Part shown: piece after piece, positions 23,761-35,500 of the stretch | Position numbering within the stretch: position 1 is the first letter of the stretch | How the letters are laid out: every line of letters begins with the position of its first letter | From: Endomychus coccineus | Taxonomy: Eukaryota; Arthropoda; Insecta; Coleoptera; Endomychidae | Length of the DNA stretch: 64,000 bases | Assembly: GCA_958510875.1 (NCBI GenBank) | Contig: OY294068.1 | Location: 159,934,388-159,998,387 of the forward strand | Reading direction: 5' to 3' | The notes under the pieces: generated by a model | Database searches by the model: none | What the model saw: only the letters and a program-made list of their open reading frames with translations | What the model was told of the DNA's origin: nothing | Made by a program: the position numbers and the translations under genes

Positions 23761-24295
23761 TGTAGACAAGATATAAAATAAATGTTAGGGTTTAACAAAT
23801 TGATCCTTGTAGCCAATTAGGCATATGTGATAAGAATCCATAAACACATTTTTATTTAGAGTATCGTCATTTTGTATAAAAGTTATAAGCGTCACAACGA
23901 AATTCCTTAAACCCATTATTACAATGTTTTCGAACGGTATAATTGAGATAATGTGTACAAATTTCGTTGCGACGCTATAACTTGGAAACAAATGAAAATT
24001 AGCTAACAACATTTGAAGAGTTTGGTGCGTTTCTCATGATTCATATTGTATATATCTATACAATATTGTGATAAAAACAAATTAAAAATTGTTTTTTTCA
24101 CATCAAGACACCAGGTGGAGGTTAACTTCTAAAAATTGATAAATTTCTCAACTATTGGTTGACCGAATAAATGTTTGAAATAGAATTCCAATTAAATTCA
24201 TTGTCTTTCAAAATGTGATATATGTTCTAATATCTTTATGTCGCCTAATACATTGTTGCACATATTTCACCTATACATGCACTTTTCTCAATCAG

Positions 24296-24868
24296 GCTAC
24301 CATACCGAAAGCAAATATTCAGACTCTTGATCAAGTTGATGGTGCAGTTCTGAGCAAAAGGCAGATTGAAGGATTCCCCGAATGGCAAGAGATCTACGAC
24401 GTTAATGGAGATATAGGAAATAGCTTAGACATGTTCCCTGGTACACCCATCAATATGGACCCTAGAAACGGTTTCATACCAGCTAATTTCGGGCCTGGAA
24501 ATAATTTAGGCATGCTTCCACCAAGACCCATTAATATGATGGCCCCAAATGCTGGAATGAGACCAATCACTTTCGCAGATAATAATAGGTTGGATATGTA
24601 TCCTACTAGACCTATTGATTTGAATAGAGACATCTATGTTAACACCCTTCTAGCTAATTCAGGAGTTGCGCCAAACCCAGATGCTGAAAACATTTACAAT
24701 AAAAATCTGGTTGAATATCCGTATGGTGATCGTTCAACATACCGTGATCTGAGTAGAGATACTTTGGTTAACCAAATGTTGGCCGACCAAGGTGTACCTA
24801 CTAATCCGGATGCCGAAGTGTTCCAGCCGAATTCGAATAATTTCGAAAAATATATAAATCCAAGATAG
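24296..24868 (+). CDS. Terminal exon of an unrecognised, probably secreted repeat protein
   Basis: A pyrimidine-rich acceptor ending ATCAG precedes 24296. From there 190 codons run open to TAG at 24866-24868, with a poly(A) signal at 25250. There is no in-frame ATG near the start, so one or more 5' exons (start and probable signal peptide) are elsewhere; the exon begins at phase 0. Visible structure: a dibasic KR at exon residues 21-22; three copies of an LDMFP.TPINM-type 11-mer at 44-54, 71-81 and 99-109; and two 21-residue repeats at 111-131 and 154-174 (RD..VN..LA..GV..NPDAE). The middle is rich in Pro, Asn, Met and Gly with no cysteine and no predicted globular domain. Composition and the KR site suggest a secreted, possibly processed, protein. 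I do not recognise the family. LINE fragments flank it on both sides. Confidence 0.6.
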   Translation, partial: ATIPKANIQTLDQVDGAVLSKRQIEGFPEWQEIYDVNGDIGNSLDMFPGTPINMDPRNGFIPANFGPGNNLGMLPPRPINMMAPNAGMRPITFADNNRLDMYPTRPIDLNRDIYVNTLLANSGVAPNPDAENIYNKNLVEYPYGDRSTYRDLSRDTLVNQMLADQGVPTNPDAEVFQPNSNNFEKYINPR

Positions 24869-25249
24869 ACTCAAATTATGAGGAAGATTAATATTGATTG
24901 CTAGATGACTGTTTAATAACTATTGTTGATGTAAAGTTTTCACAAGACTGACAGATTTTTCCAGAATATCTTGCCAAACGGTTTGCTTTTAAATCTAACG
25001 AAAGGTACAGTAAATTTATGAAATGAAGTAATGGAAAAATTATTCGAAGAGGTACCTCGAATTAAGCAAAGTTCGGTCTTCAATTCTAATCTAGATGAGA
25101 AATTCAAATCCAGAGTTTTGAAAATCGAATTATGTCATCCATGACATACCTACTAGTACCTCTAATTTGGCATGCCAAATTTGACAAGTAACTAATTTTT
25201 TTATGTTTAACAAAACTATTTATAATAATTGTTATTTATTTTTGTATTT

Positions 25250-25255
25250 AATAAA
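25250..25255 (+). terminator. Candidate poly(A) signal for the 24296-24868 gene
   Basis: AATAAA in TTTAATAAATTC lies about 380 bases after the stop codon, with T-rich sequence downstream. Confidence 0.45.
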
Positions 25256-25339
25256 TTCACATTTGATTATTACATTGTTTGTTATTTTGTCACCTTGCAT
25301 GCAAATATACCCCAAATATGGAGGAAGATAAATAAAGTG

Positions 25340-25770
25340 GATGTCAGCTACATCGCAAAATTTTCTATTCCGTGCCAAGAGCTACTTTACATCCCAGCAG
25401 CTCATAATCTGCAAAGCACAGATTAGACCTGTCCTGGAGTATTGTTCACATGTTTGCGAGATCGCCGCCCAAACATACACTGAAGCTCTTGGATTCTATC
25501 CATTTGATTGATAATGTCACATTTACGAGTTCATTCTCCTCTCTAGAACATCGTAGATCTCTCCCTTTTCTATGGATATTTCTATGGACTACACGAGCTC
25601 AAAATAGTCACCCCTTCATTGTCCAGCTCGAGACCTGTCGAACTTCTTCCTTCATTTTTCTGTCAAACAGCGAACTCTTTGCCTATTGAGGTCATTCCCT
25701 ATGTCTATAACCTCCAAACCTTCATAGGATGCTCCTCGAACATTATGGGTTTCCTTATCGTGTAGTCACC
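25340..25770 (+). mobile_element. Second LINE fragment related to 23110-23720
   Basis: The blocks CATCCCAGCAGCTCATAATC, CATACACTGAAGCTCTTGGA and CTCTAGAACATCGTAGATCT match, in the same order and orientation, the 3' part of the LINE fragment at 23110-23720 (for example AGCAGCTCATCAGATACAAA and TATACTGAAGCTCTTAGATT). It is a heavily mutated thumb/C-terminal segment with no open frame. Confidence 0.7.
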
Positions 25771-25959
25771 GTATAAAAAAAATGTTCTCGTGTCAGAATA
25801 TTTTTGTTGAAGCATAGCGAGCGAAGTTTGTCCTCAAAATTGACCAAATAGTCACAAATAGTCGGATCGATTCAGAAATGCTCAAAACTGATATATCTGA
25901 GAAAATCTGTTTTTTTGGGCCGATCACAAATACTTCCCTTACACTTTCATACTATGTGT

Positions 25960-26800
25960 AGTGATTTTATGCAAGACGTTTTGCCTATTAGTTGCCGGAT
26001 CCTACAAGTGGAGCAAGATGCGATAGCGCTCGCTGTTACCAGACTGGGGGCACAAAGGACTCCGATGACTCCCGTCAAGTAGACCCGTATGGTTCACAGA
26101 CGGACCCAAGGCTGGCGAGTCTAGTGGAGTCAGAGCCTACTCGTGCTCACCCAGTGAGGAACTTTCAGTTTCCATGGGTGATCACTTAACTATTTTCCAG
26201 GTCGGGGTCTGTGCCCTGGAGAACCTGACACTATACTACCGAGGTAGCCGGATTTATATCTGTGCCGAGGGCTTTAGGCGCCTTTCGCGCCCATAAAACA
26301 AATTCCAGGCTTGTTTGGGAGTGTAGGGAGACCCTGGCCGAATTACCCAGGAGGAACAAACTTCAGCTAGTGTACCAATGATTCGAATCTCATCCACGAG
26401 AGCTATTGGATATACAGTGGCTCTCGGTTATGCGTGATTCTTCTCTGGTATGAAGCAGGCAAAACTTCACATTGAGGGGCTCTCGCCCAAACGCTCGAAA
26501 ACCCTTCTCTATGAGCAAAAGAAGCATCAACTGGTGATAGGACTTCTTGCAAGCCAATGTGAATAGATATCTATACCTATTAATAGGCATGGTTGATGAC
26601 CCAGGTTGTAATAGATGCGGAAATGCGGACGAAACTACCTCTCATATCCTAATAGAATGTCCAGCACTGGTTTTTCTTAGGCTTCAACACTTCGGCAGCG
26701 CATACATGCTGCCTGAAGCATGTCTCAGACCTACTAGACGCACTGAGTTTTGTTTCAAGGGACGCACAATGACCCCATGATGGACTAAGTACTCAGGACT
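25960..26800 (+). mobile_element. LINE fragment with RNase H domain and CCHC-like tail
   Basis: On the + strand WFTDGPKAGESSGVRAYSCS starts an RNase H domain (TDGSK type, Ser replaced by Pro), followed by MGDHLTIFQVGVCALENLTL. Near 26590 VDDPGCNRCGNADETTSHIL and then IECPAL give the C-terminal zinc knuckle (C-x2-C...H....C). Stops break the middle. This is a different copy from those at 940-2340, with similar domain order. Confidence 0.78.
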
Positions 26801-27653
26801 TGTCCACCTCGCTTTGATTGATTTATTGGCCATCTTATGGAGGTTCGACGCGTGGAAGCAGTCATTTAGTCACAGTTTTTTCAACAACCTATAACCAACT
26901 ACTATGCATTTTAGTTCAGTTTAAGAATTATTTTGAACCAACGCGTCAGCAATCCATTCCTCTTGAGAATACTGGAGTGAACTACACTCGCGCAATTGCT
27001 CTTCCAGTTAACCTTCGCCATCAGTATTCACTACAATAAAATAATTCTTTGTTCATACTTTTATTCGATGAAAAATATTTTTCGTTGGTGCTACGCTTCA
27101 GTATAGAACCATGTTCAACCTAGCATGGGAAGATTATGACCTTAGCAGTTGATTGAAAAGCCTAACTATTTCAATCAACGTCTTAGTCAAGTACTGATTA
27201 CTCCACACTATAAAATGCGGTAAAGTCATATAAGTCGGCAATGATGGAGGGAAGGTCAGGTTCAAAGGAGTAGACATGGATAGCTTGCGGAGATGATAAC
27301 TTCGGCTATATTATATGAGCTGTCTGTCGTGTTAGTTACGTCATTATGTGAACTGTCAAATGTTTGTATTGCCTTTTACCCGCATTTGGGTTTGATTTTC
27401 GGAAATTCTGTTCTTAGTGGGTACCTACGTCGTATACGGAACCTACCTGCCAACATGCGAACTGCAATCTTTTCGGGAGAAAGCAAAGAGAATGTATATT
27501 TGTAATATTTCTTGATATTAAACGACCAATGTTGATTCATGTTTTCTCTATACCTTTCATTCCATTTGGCCAGTTTATTCGTGATTTGCAAAGCAACCGA
27601 ATTGACCTAAATTGAAAACTACTGTCAATTTCTGTTTCTTTTCAAAACAAACG
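26801..27653. other. Intergenic, no gene recognised
   Basis: Short open frames occur on both strands without recognisable domains or splice support. Confidence 0.45.
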
Positions 27654-27661
27654 GTAGTTAT

Positions 27662-27972
27662 CATAGAGATCATATAGTATAGAGGAGTAAAGCTCCTATA
27701 TAGCCTATGTATCCGTACCCCACTCTGCGGTATTTTAACTCATTCCCCTCACTTTCCTAAAACCGCCCGCTTAGATGACCGTGTGTAAATTAAATATATA
27801 CAAATTTGGTTACCTGATATTATAAGGTAACCGTAATAATACATGCATAATAGTTGAAAGGTGACGCTCGAACGTCACCTCATAATGTCCGCGAAGTGGG
27901 GAACGTATAAGTTTTTGAAACCTTCACGCCTTAAGACGGGACTTTACTCCTCTATACTATATGGTCTCTATG
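27662..27972. mobile_element. P-like miniature element, 31-bp TIRs, 8-bp target duplication
   Basis: The 311-bp element starts CATAGAGATCATATAGTATA and ends with the mirror image of it. The inverted repeat covers exactly 31 bp with one mismatch (T/C at position 9). GTAGTTAT is duplicated perfectly at 27654-27661 and 27973-27980. A 31-bp TIR, CA...TG ends and an 8-bp duplication are the dimensions of P elements; hAT elements also make 8-bp duplications but usually have shorter TIRs starting CA. There is no coding capacity. Confidence 0.85.
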
Positions 27973-27980
27973 GTAGTTAT

Positions 27981-28680
27981 CGATAGTTTTTTTTAACCAT
28001 CGAAACTCCGATAGTTGAAACTATCGATGTTTAGCTAACACAATGCTGAAGCAACATTGAATTAGCTATATCAACTATTAATTCGCTGCTAGAGTATTTG
28101 GCAACACTGGTACGATCTAGGTGAATCATAATAAACAATTTAATAACTGGTTGCCTCGCCCATAGAGGTTATCCATAATTCAGGTAAAAAGCTAAACGTC
28201 AATGTTAATAGTTTCAAGTAGTTACAAGTTTGAATATAAAGTAAAGTTCAATACTACCATATTCGTACTATTGGTAGGTAAGTAGTGGTTATGCCACGTA
28301 AACCATAGAAGTATTATATATAACTCAAATAGAGACCCCCTCTACCGTAGATTTACACCGTTCACCGCTAGGGGAAATATGAAAGAGGAGATACGTGTAG
28401 AACTGTAGAGAAACCGAAGCTCTATTTCTACTGTTTCGGCGTAACGTGTGGCCTTTTCTATATTTTAGTGGATGAATTAAATTAAATGTATGTTTCACCG
28501 CAGAATGTCTATAGTATATTGGACTCCCACGACGATTATGTCACGTCGATTCAAGAACATTGATTTTCTTAACGTCGATTATCAGCAAGGATGATTGGAT
28601 ATTAATCAATAAGTGTAGAGAATGGGTCAATCGACTTATTGCGCCATCCAGTCAGTGCCGTCACCACGATGCATCCTACA
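27981..28680. other. Intergenic, small palindromes, no gene
   Basis: ACTATCGA occurs several times between 27977 and 28030, partly as palindromes (CGATAGTTGAAACTATCG). TGGCAACACTGG at about 28098 resembles insect core-promoter motifs, but no transcript start could be assigned. No coding signal was seen. Confidence 0.35.
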
Positions 28681-28954
28681 CATGGTCGTATATACAGGTC
28701 TGAGAACTCTTTGTTTGACACAAGTCTCTTACATGTCGCCAAACTCGTAGTCCCTCGCTCAGCCACCAGTTAGCGCTTGGATCGATGTATGTTGTCAGGA
28801 TGTCAGGACAGGATTAGGCGTCATATCGTTCAAACACGGTCGTATACGTGCCCTCGACTCATGTGCCACCTTTTTGGTACTACGCAACAGATGACGCTTA
28901 GCGGACTCACTTCTCACATAGGAAACAGCCTCGAGACCTGTATATACGACCGTG
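28681..28954. mobile_element. P-like THAP-family element, copy A, internally deleted
   Basis: The 274-bp copy has ends CATGGTCGTATATACAGGTC and GACCTGTATATACGACCGTG. Subterminal sequence (ACATGTCGCCAAACTCGTAG; CAACAGATGACGCTTAGCGG) is shared with copies B and C, but the central THAP-like region is deleted. The flanking octamers ATCCTACA and ACCCTATA match at 6 of 8, as expected for an old target duplication. Confidence 0.8.
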
Positions 28955-29515
28955 ACCCTATATAACCAAAGTACAGTACGCTGCAACCTCAACCTCAAGT
29001 CTCAAGTTCATCACAGAATACCAATATGAACACGGATGGTCTCGCGGTAACGTCATTTGTCAGGATTACATTGCAATATAGAGACTTGGAGAGGGCCGGC
29101 CATTCTCTAGGAGCATTGTTTAATGTCCTTGGATTATCAGGACGAGATTCTAGACACAGGTTTAGTAATCGAGAACTGAGCACTGACCAATTTAAATAAT
29201 GATCAGTGAAACTGTGCTGTACATTATGAAGGCACACAGAAAATGAAATAAAATTCCACCCTCGATCTGTTTTCACTCTTCATTGGCTCTGTTCCTAGTG
29301 TCACTGACTGAGGTACAATTTGACAGTGGAAGTTGTTTTATTTGTAATTCGTAATTCGATTGAACTGAATTCATTTGACGTATTACTTTCAATTAAATGA
29401 AGTACAAACTGTTCGATTCGTAATTTTTTAATATGTCAGCCCCGACGCAAACTAGTTTCAGATTTCATTCCATTTTTATCCGTTGAGGCACTTAACCCAA
29501 TTTCCATTTGGAAAT
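28955..29515. other. Upstream region and 5' leader of the zinc-finger gene
   Basis: No TATA box stands out and no upstream coding exon was identified. The translation start of the zinc-finger gene is taken at 29516 because the open frame above it lacks an ATG. Confidence 0.4.
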
Positions 29516-32500
29516 ATGGATGGAAAGGACGAAAATGTTCCAATCAAACCAGAACCAGAGGATTATGAGAGTGATGAGGAATTACCTATGACCATTCAAA
29601 ATGTGAATACCGAGTTGAAAATAAACGAAACGGTAAAGTCTGAACCAGTTGAAGGAATTGAAAAGTCTACAGAAAATTACCTCGACAAAATAACTGCTGA
29701 GATAAACGCCAATAACGCTCAAATCGGAGAAAATTTCGTAATAGATTTAAGTGAGCAACAACCAATTATTATTCCTCTACCTATACATTATCCTAAACGG
29801 AGACCTGCCAGGAGAATTGTCGAATTAGAGCCTGATGATGAAGACTCGAATGAAAATGAAGATAATTTGGGCATTCACCTCTATGATGATGGAGACTTTG
29901 ATGGTGCATATAGATGTAATGTTTGTCGCAAGCTGTTTGATGATGAAGAAGATTTAATGGTACATACTAAAAATCGTACTCCAGGAAAAAACTATGGATG
30001 TTGTGCCTGTGATAAAGTTTTTAAAGATAACACACAACTGAATGTACACATTCGTAAACACACTGGTGAGAAACCATTTGAATGTGGCCAATGTGGTAAA
30101 AAATTTTCCATAAATGGAAATTTAAGTAAACATATGAGAACTCATACAGGGGAGAGAAGATTTGAATGTAATACATGTAGTAGGAAATTTATGCAATTCG
30201 CTCATCTTGAAGATCATTTGAAAACACATTCAGGTAGTTCATAACTTTGGTTACACAAATATTTTGGAAAAAAAAATCAAATTTCCAATATATCGGTATT
30301 TTTCTTGAATTCTCACTGTTTAAAAGGTGACTTTTTGGCGTTGTTTGCAACACAGGGCTAATCATATTAGTGCCTTACCAGATTTAGGAGAGTAATAAAC
30401 CCAGTTGTCAAAGTACCATTTCATTATGATTATTATTTTTTTTAAATTAAAATGTAATTCAATCACATTCTGTTTTATGCAAATATAACTCTTTAAAATC
30501 ACTAAAGATCCTTGTACATTTGTATGAAAATTATCGTTCACAAGAAGCAAGATTCCAAATAATTTTTACATTTCAAGTTGTTTAACTGTAACATTGAGGC
30601 TTTGCAATATTATTCAGTCTTTTGTTATATATAAATTCTCAGGAAATAGGTCACAATAACACTTATGTTTTATATTTTAGTCTTTACGTACGTTTCGGTC
30701 TCACGACCATCATCAGAAGACTTATTATTTCAATAACCTGATAACTTAGAACTAATTGTACAAAGCGTCCTTATCGCACCAATTTCTTTTTAAATGAGAA
30801 CATCGCCGAAACGAACAGAAACACGAAATCGAAATAGTAACACAACAATGTTATAAGTATGATATATCAAGAATCCACTATTTAGTAGAAATCTCAAAAA
30901 ATACGAACACATTACATCATAGTCTATGAACGACTAACAAACGAGACAAGTTCAAGTATTAACTTTCGAACCAGATGTCACGATTTATTAGGTAATAAAA
31001 GAAGGTCTGGCCTCTGAGATATGCTTTTGACAATTCTACCTAAAATATACCTTTAACATTATAAGGACGCAAGTAGGAATTTGCAAGAATATTAATTAAT
31101 TAATTAATTAAGTTAGTATAAATATGACTTAGAGTCTGGACGTCAGTCCTATGATTTACAGATTTGGAGTCATGTTTTATGTGAATCATCTCCAGAATAG
31201 ATGTTTTATAATAATTGGTTTCCTTAGTTAAAATATTAACATTTTTGTAATCTATTCTGGAGATGATTCACATGAAACGTGACTCCAAATCTGTAAATCA
31301 TAGGACTGACATTCAGACTCTAAGTCATATTCATACTAACTTAATTAATTAATATTCTTGCAAATTCCTACTTGCCTCCTTATAATGTTAAAAGTATATT
31401 TTATGTAGAATGGTCAAAATGAGTCGTTCATAGACTGTGATGACATGTGTTCGTATTTTTTGAGAGTTTTACTAAATAGTGGATTCTTGATATATTATAC
31501 TTATAACATTGTTGTGTTACAATTTCGATTTCGTGTTTCTGTTCGTTTCGGCGACGTTCGCATTTTAAACGAAATTGGTACGATAAGGAAAGCTTTGTGT
31601 TGATACAATTAGTTCTAAGTAATCAGGTTATTGAAATAATAAGTCTTCTGATGATGGTCGTGAGACCGAAACGTACGTAAAGACTAAAATATAAAACATA
31701 AGTGTTAATGTGACCTATTTCCCGAGAATTTATATATAATTCATACCTGGGTCAAGAATCTTGATTATAATTTCAGTCTTTTATAACAACTTATCATTTT
31801 TCTATATTTGAAAACAAAGGAATGTGGAATGAAAATGGCTAACATGAGAAATTTTTGTATGGGGGGGCATACTTGTCATTACAGGTTTTTCCAGTTGTAT
31901 GTGACCAAATATGGAAAGTTATATTTCAAAATCTAATATCACTCGTCATCAATGCCCATTCCTTTAAAAGAATGCTCACTTGTAAAATGGGACAAAATAC
32001 AAAAGTTAAAATTTTTGTAATCTTTAATTGTTGGGTATTGAATCCAATGTAAAGAACACTTGTTAACATTTTATTGTCTTCCTTTTAGAATATTCCTTGC
32101 ATACAAAGTGATAATCTCCCAATACAACTTCATAATTTATTACAGGAGAGCGTCCATTCAATTGCGAGCAATGCCACAGTGCTTTCAAAACAAAAGCTAG
32201 ACTTAGGAAACATCTGAAATCGCATGAAGAAGGTTCTGTTAGGAAACGTTGTGTTCGTTGTCCGATTTGTTCTAAAGTAATGAAAACTAGTAAACAGCTG
32301 TATGGTCATATGAAAACACACACAGATGAAAAAGATCCATTTCATTGTGAAGTTTGTGGAAAAAATTATCGCAGTCTGTTCTATCTTCAGAGCCATCAGA
32401 AAATCCATGATGGAATAAGAGCTTACAAATGCAGTTTATGTGATAAGGCATTTGTAACATCCAGTCAATTGAGGAGACATGAAAATTCTCATGCAGGTAT

Positions 32501-35500
32501 GTGAATAATAATATAATAGTTTAGATTTCCCTGCCCTAGTTAACACAGTGAATAAAATATTTATCTATTTTTTACCAACGGTAAAGCTAATTTACAAGCG
32601 TAATGATTAACTATTAGGGAAAAAGTAAAAATAAAAGAAAGTAACTTCATAACAAAGCGGTTTAATTTGCGTTTGCAAACGTCAATTGATATATTAAACC
32701 AGACGACTTTGAAATCAATTACCAGTCTTTAAGATTCGAGGAATTAGACTATTCAAGATGAGTAGGTCTATGAAAAAGATCAGACTTCCTTGTTCCTTTT
32801 TGATTAATATGAAAGGTAATCAATTCACGAAATTGTTTAAGAGTTTAAAAGAATGTACATGTCCATTGCCTTTAAAATTAAGTGAAATACTTAATTGCGA
32901 CGGTATAAGCCCAGATGAAAAGCACTATTTTCTATAAACTAACACCTTATGACTTCGCTGCAATTTCAATGACATGTAAATTGAAGATAATCTATATAGT
33001 ATTGAGTAATTGGTGGTACCTGTATATATCGAACGGCCGACTATACCCCGATCTGTGGCGCAGTGACGACAAATCCTTATATAAACATCGGCAAAGCTTC
33101 TACTTTGTTTCCCCAATTTACATAATATTGAGTGACTTGTGATTGCTGCTAGATAAGATTGCCAATCTGTCATCCAAACCTTTCACATTAGGACCATGCT
33201 GCTTGAATCAGGAACATAATCCACCCTTTTGATATATTACTATATGCTTTCTAGATACACTAACATAATGCTAATGGTCTAAGAACTAAACTAGGTATTT
33301 ATTTAAGTGTTATAAATTGTAATTATGATATAATAATTTTTATTGAAAAATGACTTAATAATAATATGGCTTCATTTAGAAAATTCTCCTTATTCTCTGC
33401 ACACTTTTGGTTCTCCATCGATTTCTTTTTCTACTTGAAAAATATCAGAAAAACTGTAATTTACTTCGACTTATTTGATGCAGCATAAAATAAAAAGGCA
33501 AAAGTTCAATTCAAAAAGCAATTTTAAAGCTACAATAAAGTGACTGGTGTTATTTAAGGAGTCCATGCATTGAATGTTCGACTAAGGAATTAAATGAATA
33601 ATGTCATACATTAGTAGAAATGGATATTATTAAGATACTAGATTGGTTCAATCATATGAACTTAACAAAAAATTATGAAAAAACTACATTTTTAACATTT
33701 GGTTCTTATAAAAATAGCATACCACCATGGTTTTTGAAAATAATGTACTATAAAGACAAAAGGTATCCATCAAAACTACTTTTTTCTGAAACCAAGATGT
33801 TAGATATTAGGTGAATATAGTTTTTAAATGATGAATGATAATAAATAAAAAACTTGTTAGCATTAATAGAACATCAATATTCAACTAGAGGTTCTACATA
33901 ATTACTGGCAAAAACCACTGTCACTGGAAAAACAATAGGTCAAAGATGTCATACTTACCTGTCATCAAGGTTATATAACTCACTTCCAGATAATATACAA
34001 AATAAGTCACTCTCGATCAAAAATCAAAATTAAAAAATATTTGCTTTGTAATGAGCGAGTGCACGAATTAATTGATCCACACGTATTATAATTAGCAAAT
34101 ATGAATAAAAGTTCAAGTTGTTGATGTATTCTTTATAGTATTTTTATATATTTAATTTTAATGTCATTATAGTAATTTATTGTTTATTTCACCGAATTTT
34201 TTTAAATAATGGATGCAAAGAACTATGTGATTTTGATTTATGTTTATAATATCCTCATTTATATAGATTTTTTATTTGACTTAATTCTTAGGGTGAATAA
34301 ATTCTCAATGCATGTAATATATCTACTACAATTTCATGAACACTAACAGTTGAATGAATTTTCTTTTTTACTTTATACATATTTTTTTCTTCTTCGTTTT
34401 AAAATTTATTTCTCTTCAGGCCTGCGCAAAAATACCTGGTAGAGGTGTCTTTTGCATGGTGGTATATGTAATATATGTAATTTTATTGCTTCATATCAAT
34501 CTATTTTACACCTGAATAAACATTATATTATTAGTATATTATATTATATTATATTAGACATTAGGATTAGGAATGTTTAGAGGAGTCATGAGTTGGTCAT
34601 CTAATTGTCAAGAATTTGACATTCATTGAACACAAAATCTATGTAAAATATACTTGAATTTCTGCCAAATCAAAGACTTAGGTTCCAAACGTTTTGCATG
34701 TTGACATATCCTTTTGGTAAACCCCAATTTCTTTCTGTACTTCTTTTCTTTTGACTTTACTATCCATGATCAAGCTTTTGGGTGAGTGTGCGGCGAAGAT
34801 CGCAACGATGATGCTGAACCTGCCTTTCAAATAAGTATGTCATTCTCTGTAAAAATCCTATAACATTGTCGGCATATCTAAATTTTCGAAAGAAATAAAA
34901 TCGTGATGAAATTGACATGTATGTGCACTTCAGTCAACAACACACAGATTACTCTTAATTATTCAACGTTTTGGAACGCGCCGGACATAGCAATATCGCT
35001 GATATTGGCTTCCTGTCATTCTAAACTTCTTAGTTTACATAATATTCCTTCATGTCAATGACTTTGACAGTACACCTGACACCTAAATATAATAATGCAT
35101 GGAGTACAAAATAAAGAGTTGTAAAACATATATGTTGTCAATTCAAATAAACGTTCAATTTCATGACAGAATATAATTTGACGTCTTCAGCTACTCCTAA
35201 TCATTTGCAATATATTATTGTTGGCATGAAGTCCGGGAACAACAGCTAGTAAATATACAGGGTGTTTCAGTTTTTTGTTCATAACTTCGGAAAACGATAT
35301 AACTTCTAAAAATAATAATAGGGGTCTTTCATATAAAATTTTTCTTTAAATCATTTCGTTTCCGAGGTACACAGGGTGTTGAAGTTTTGAAAAATTATTA
35401 CATTTTCTTCATTATCTTCTAAACAAATAAAGGTTTTCAGTTCAAACTTGGTAAACTTAAGTTTTACGGGATAAGACATTTTTTTGGTGACAAAATGTTC

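Noticed and set aside
27977..28110. Clustered ACTATCGAT motifs and TGGCAACACTGG, suggestive of an insect housekeeping promoter
   Set aside because: No leader exon or donor could be linked to the zinc-finger start 1.4 kb away; motifs may belong to small palindromes.
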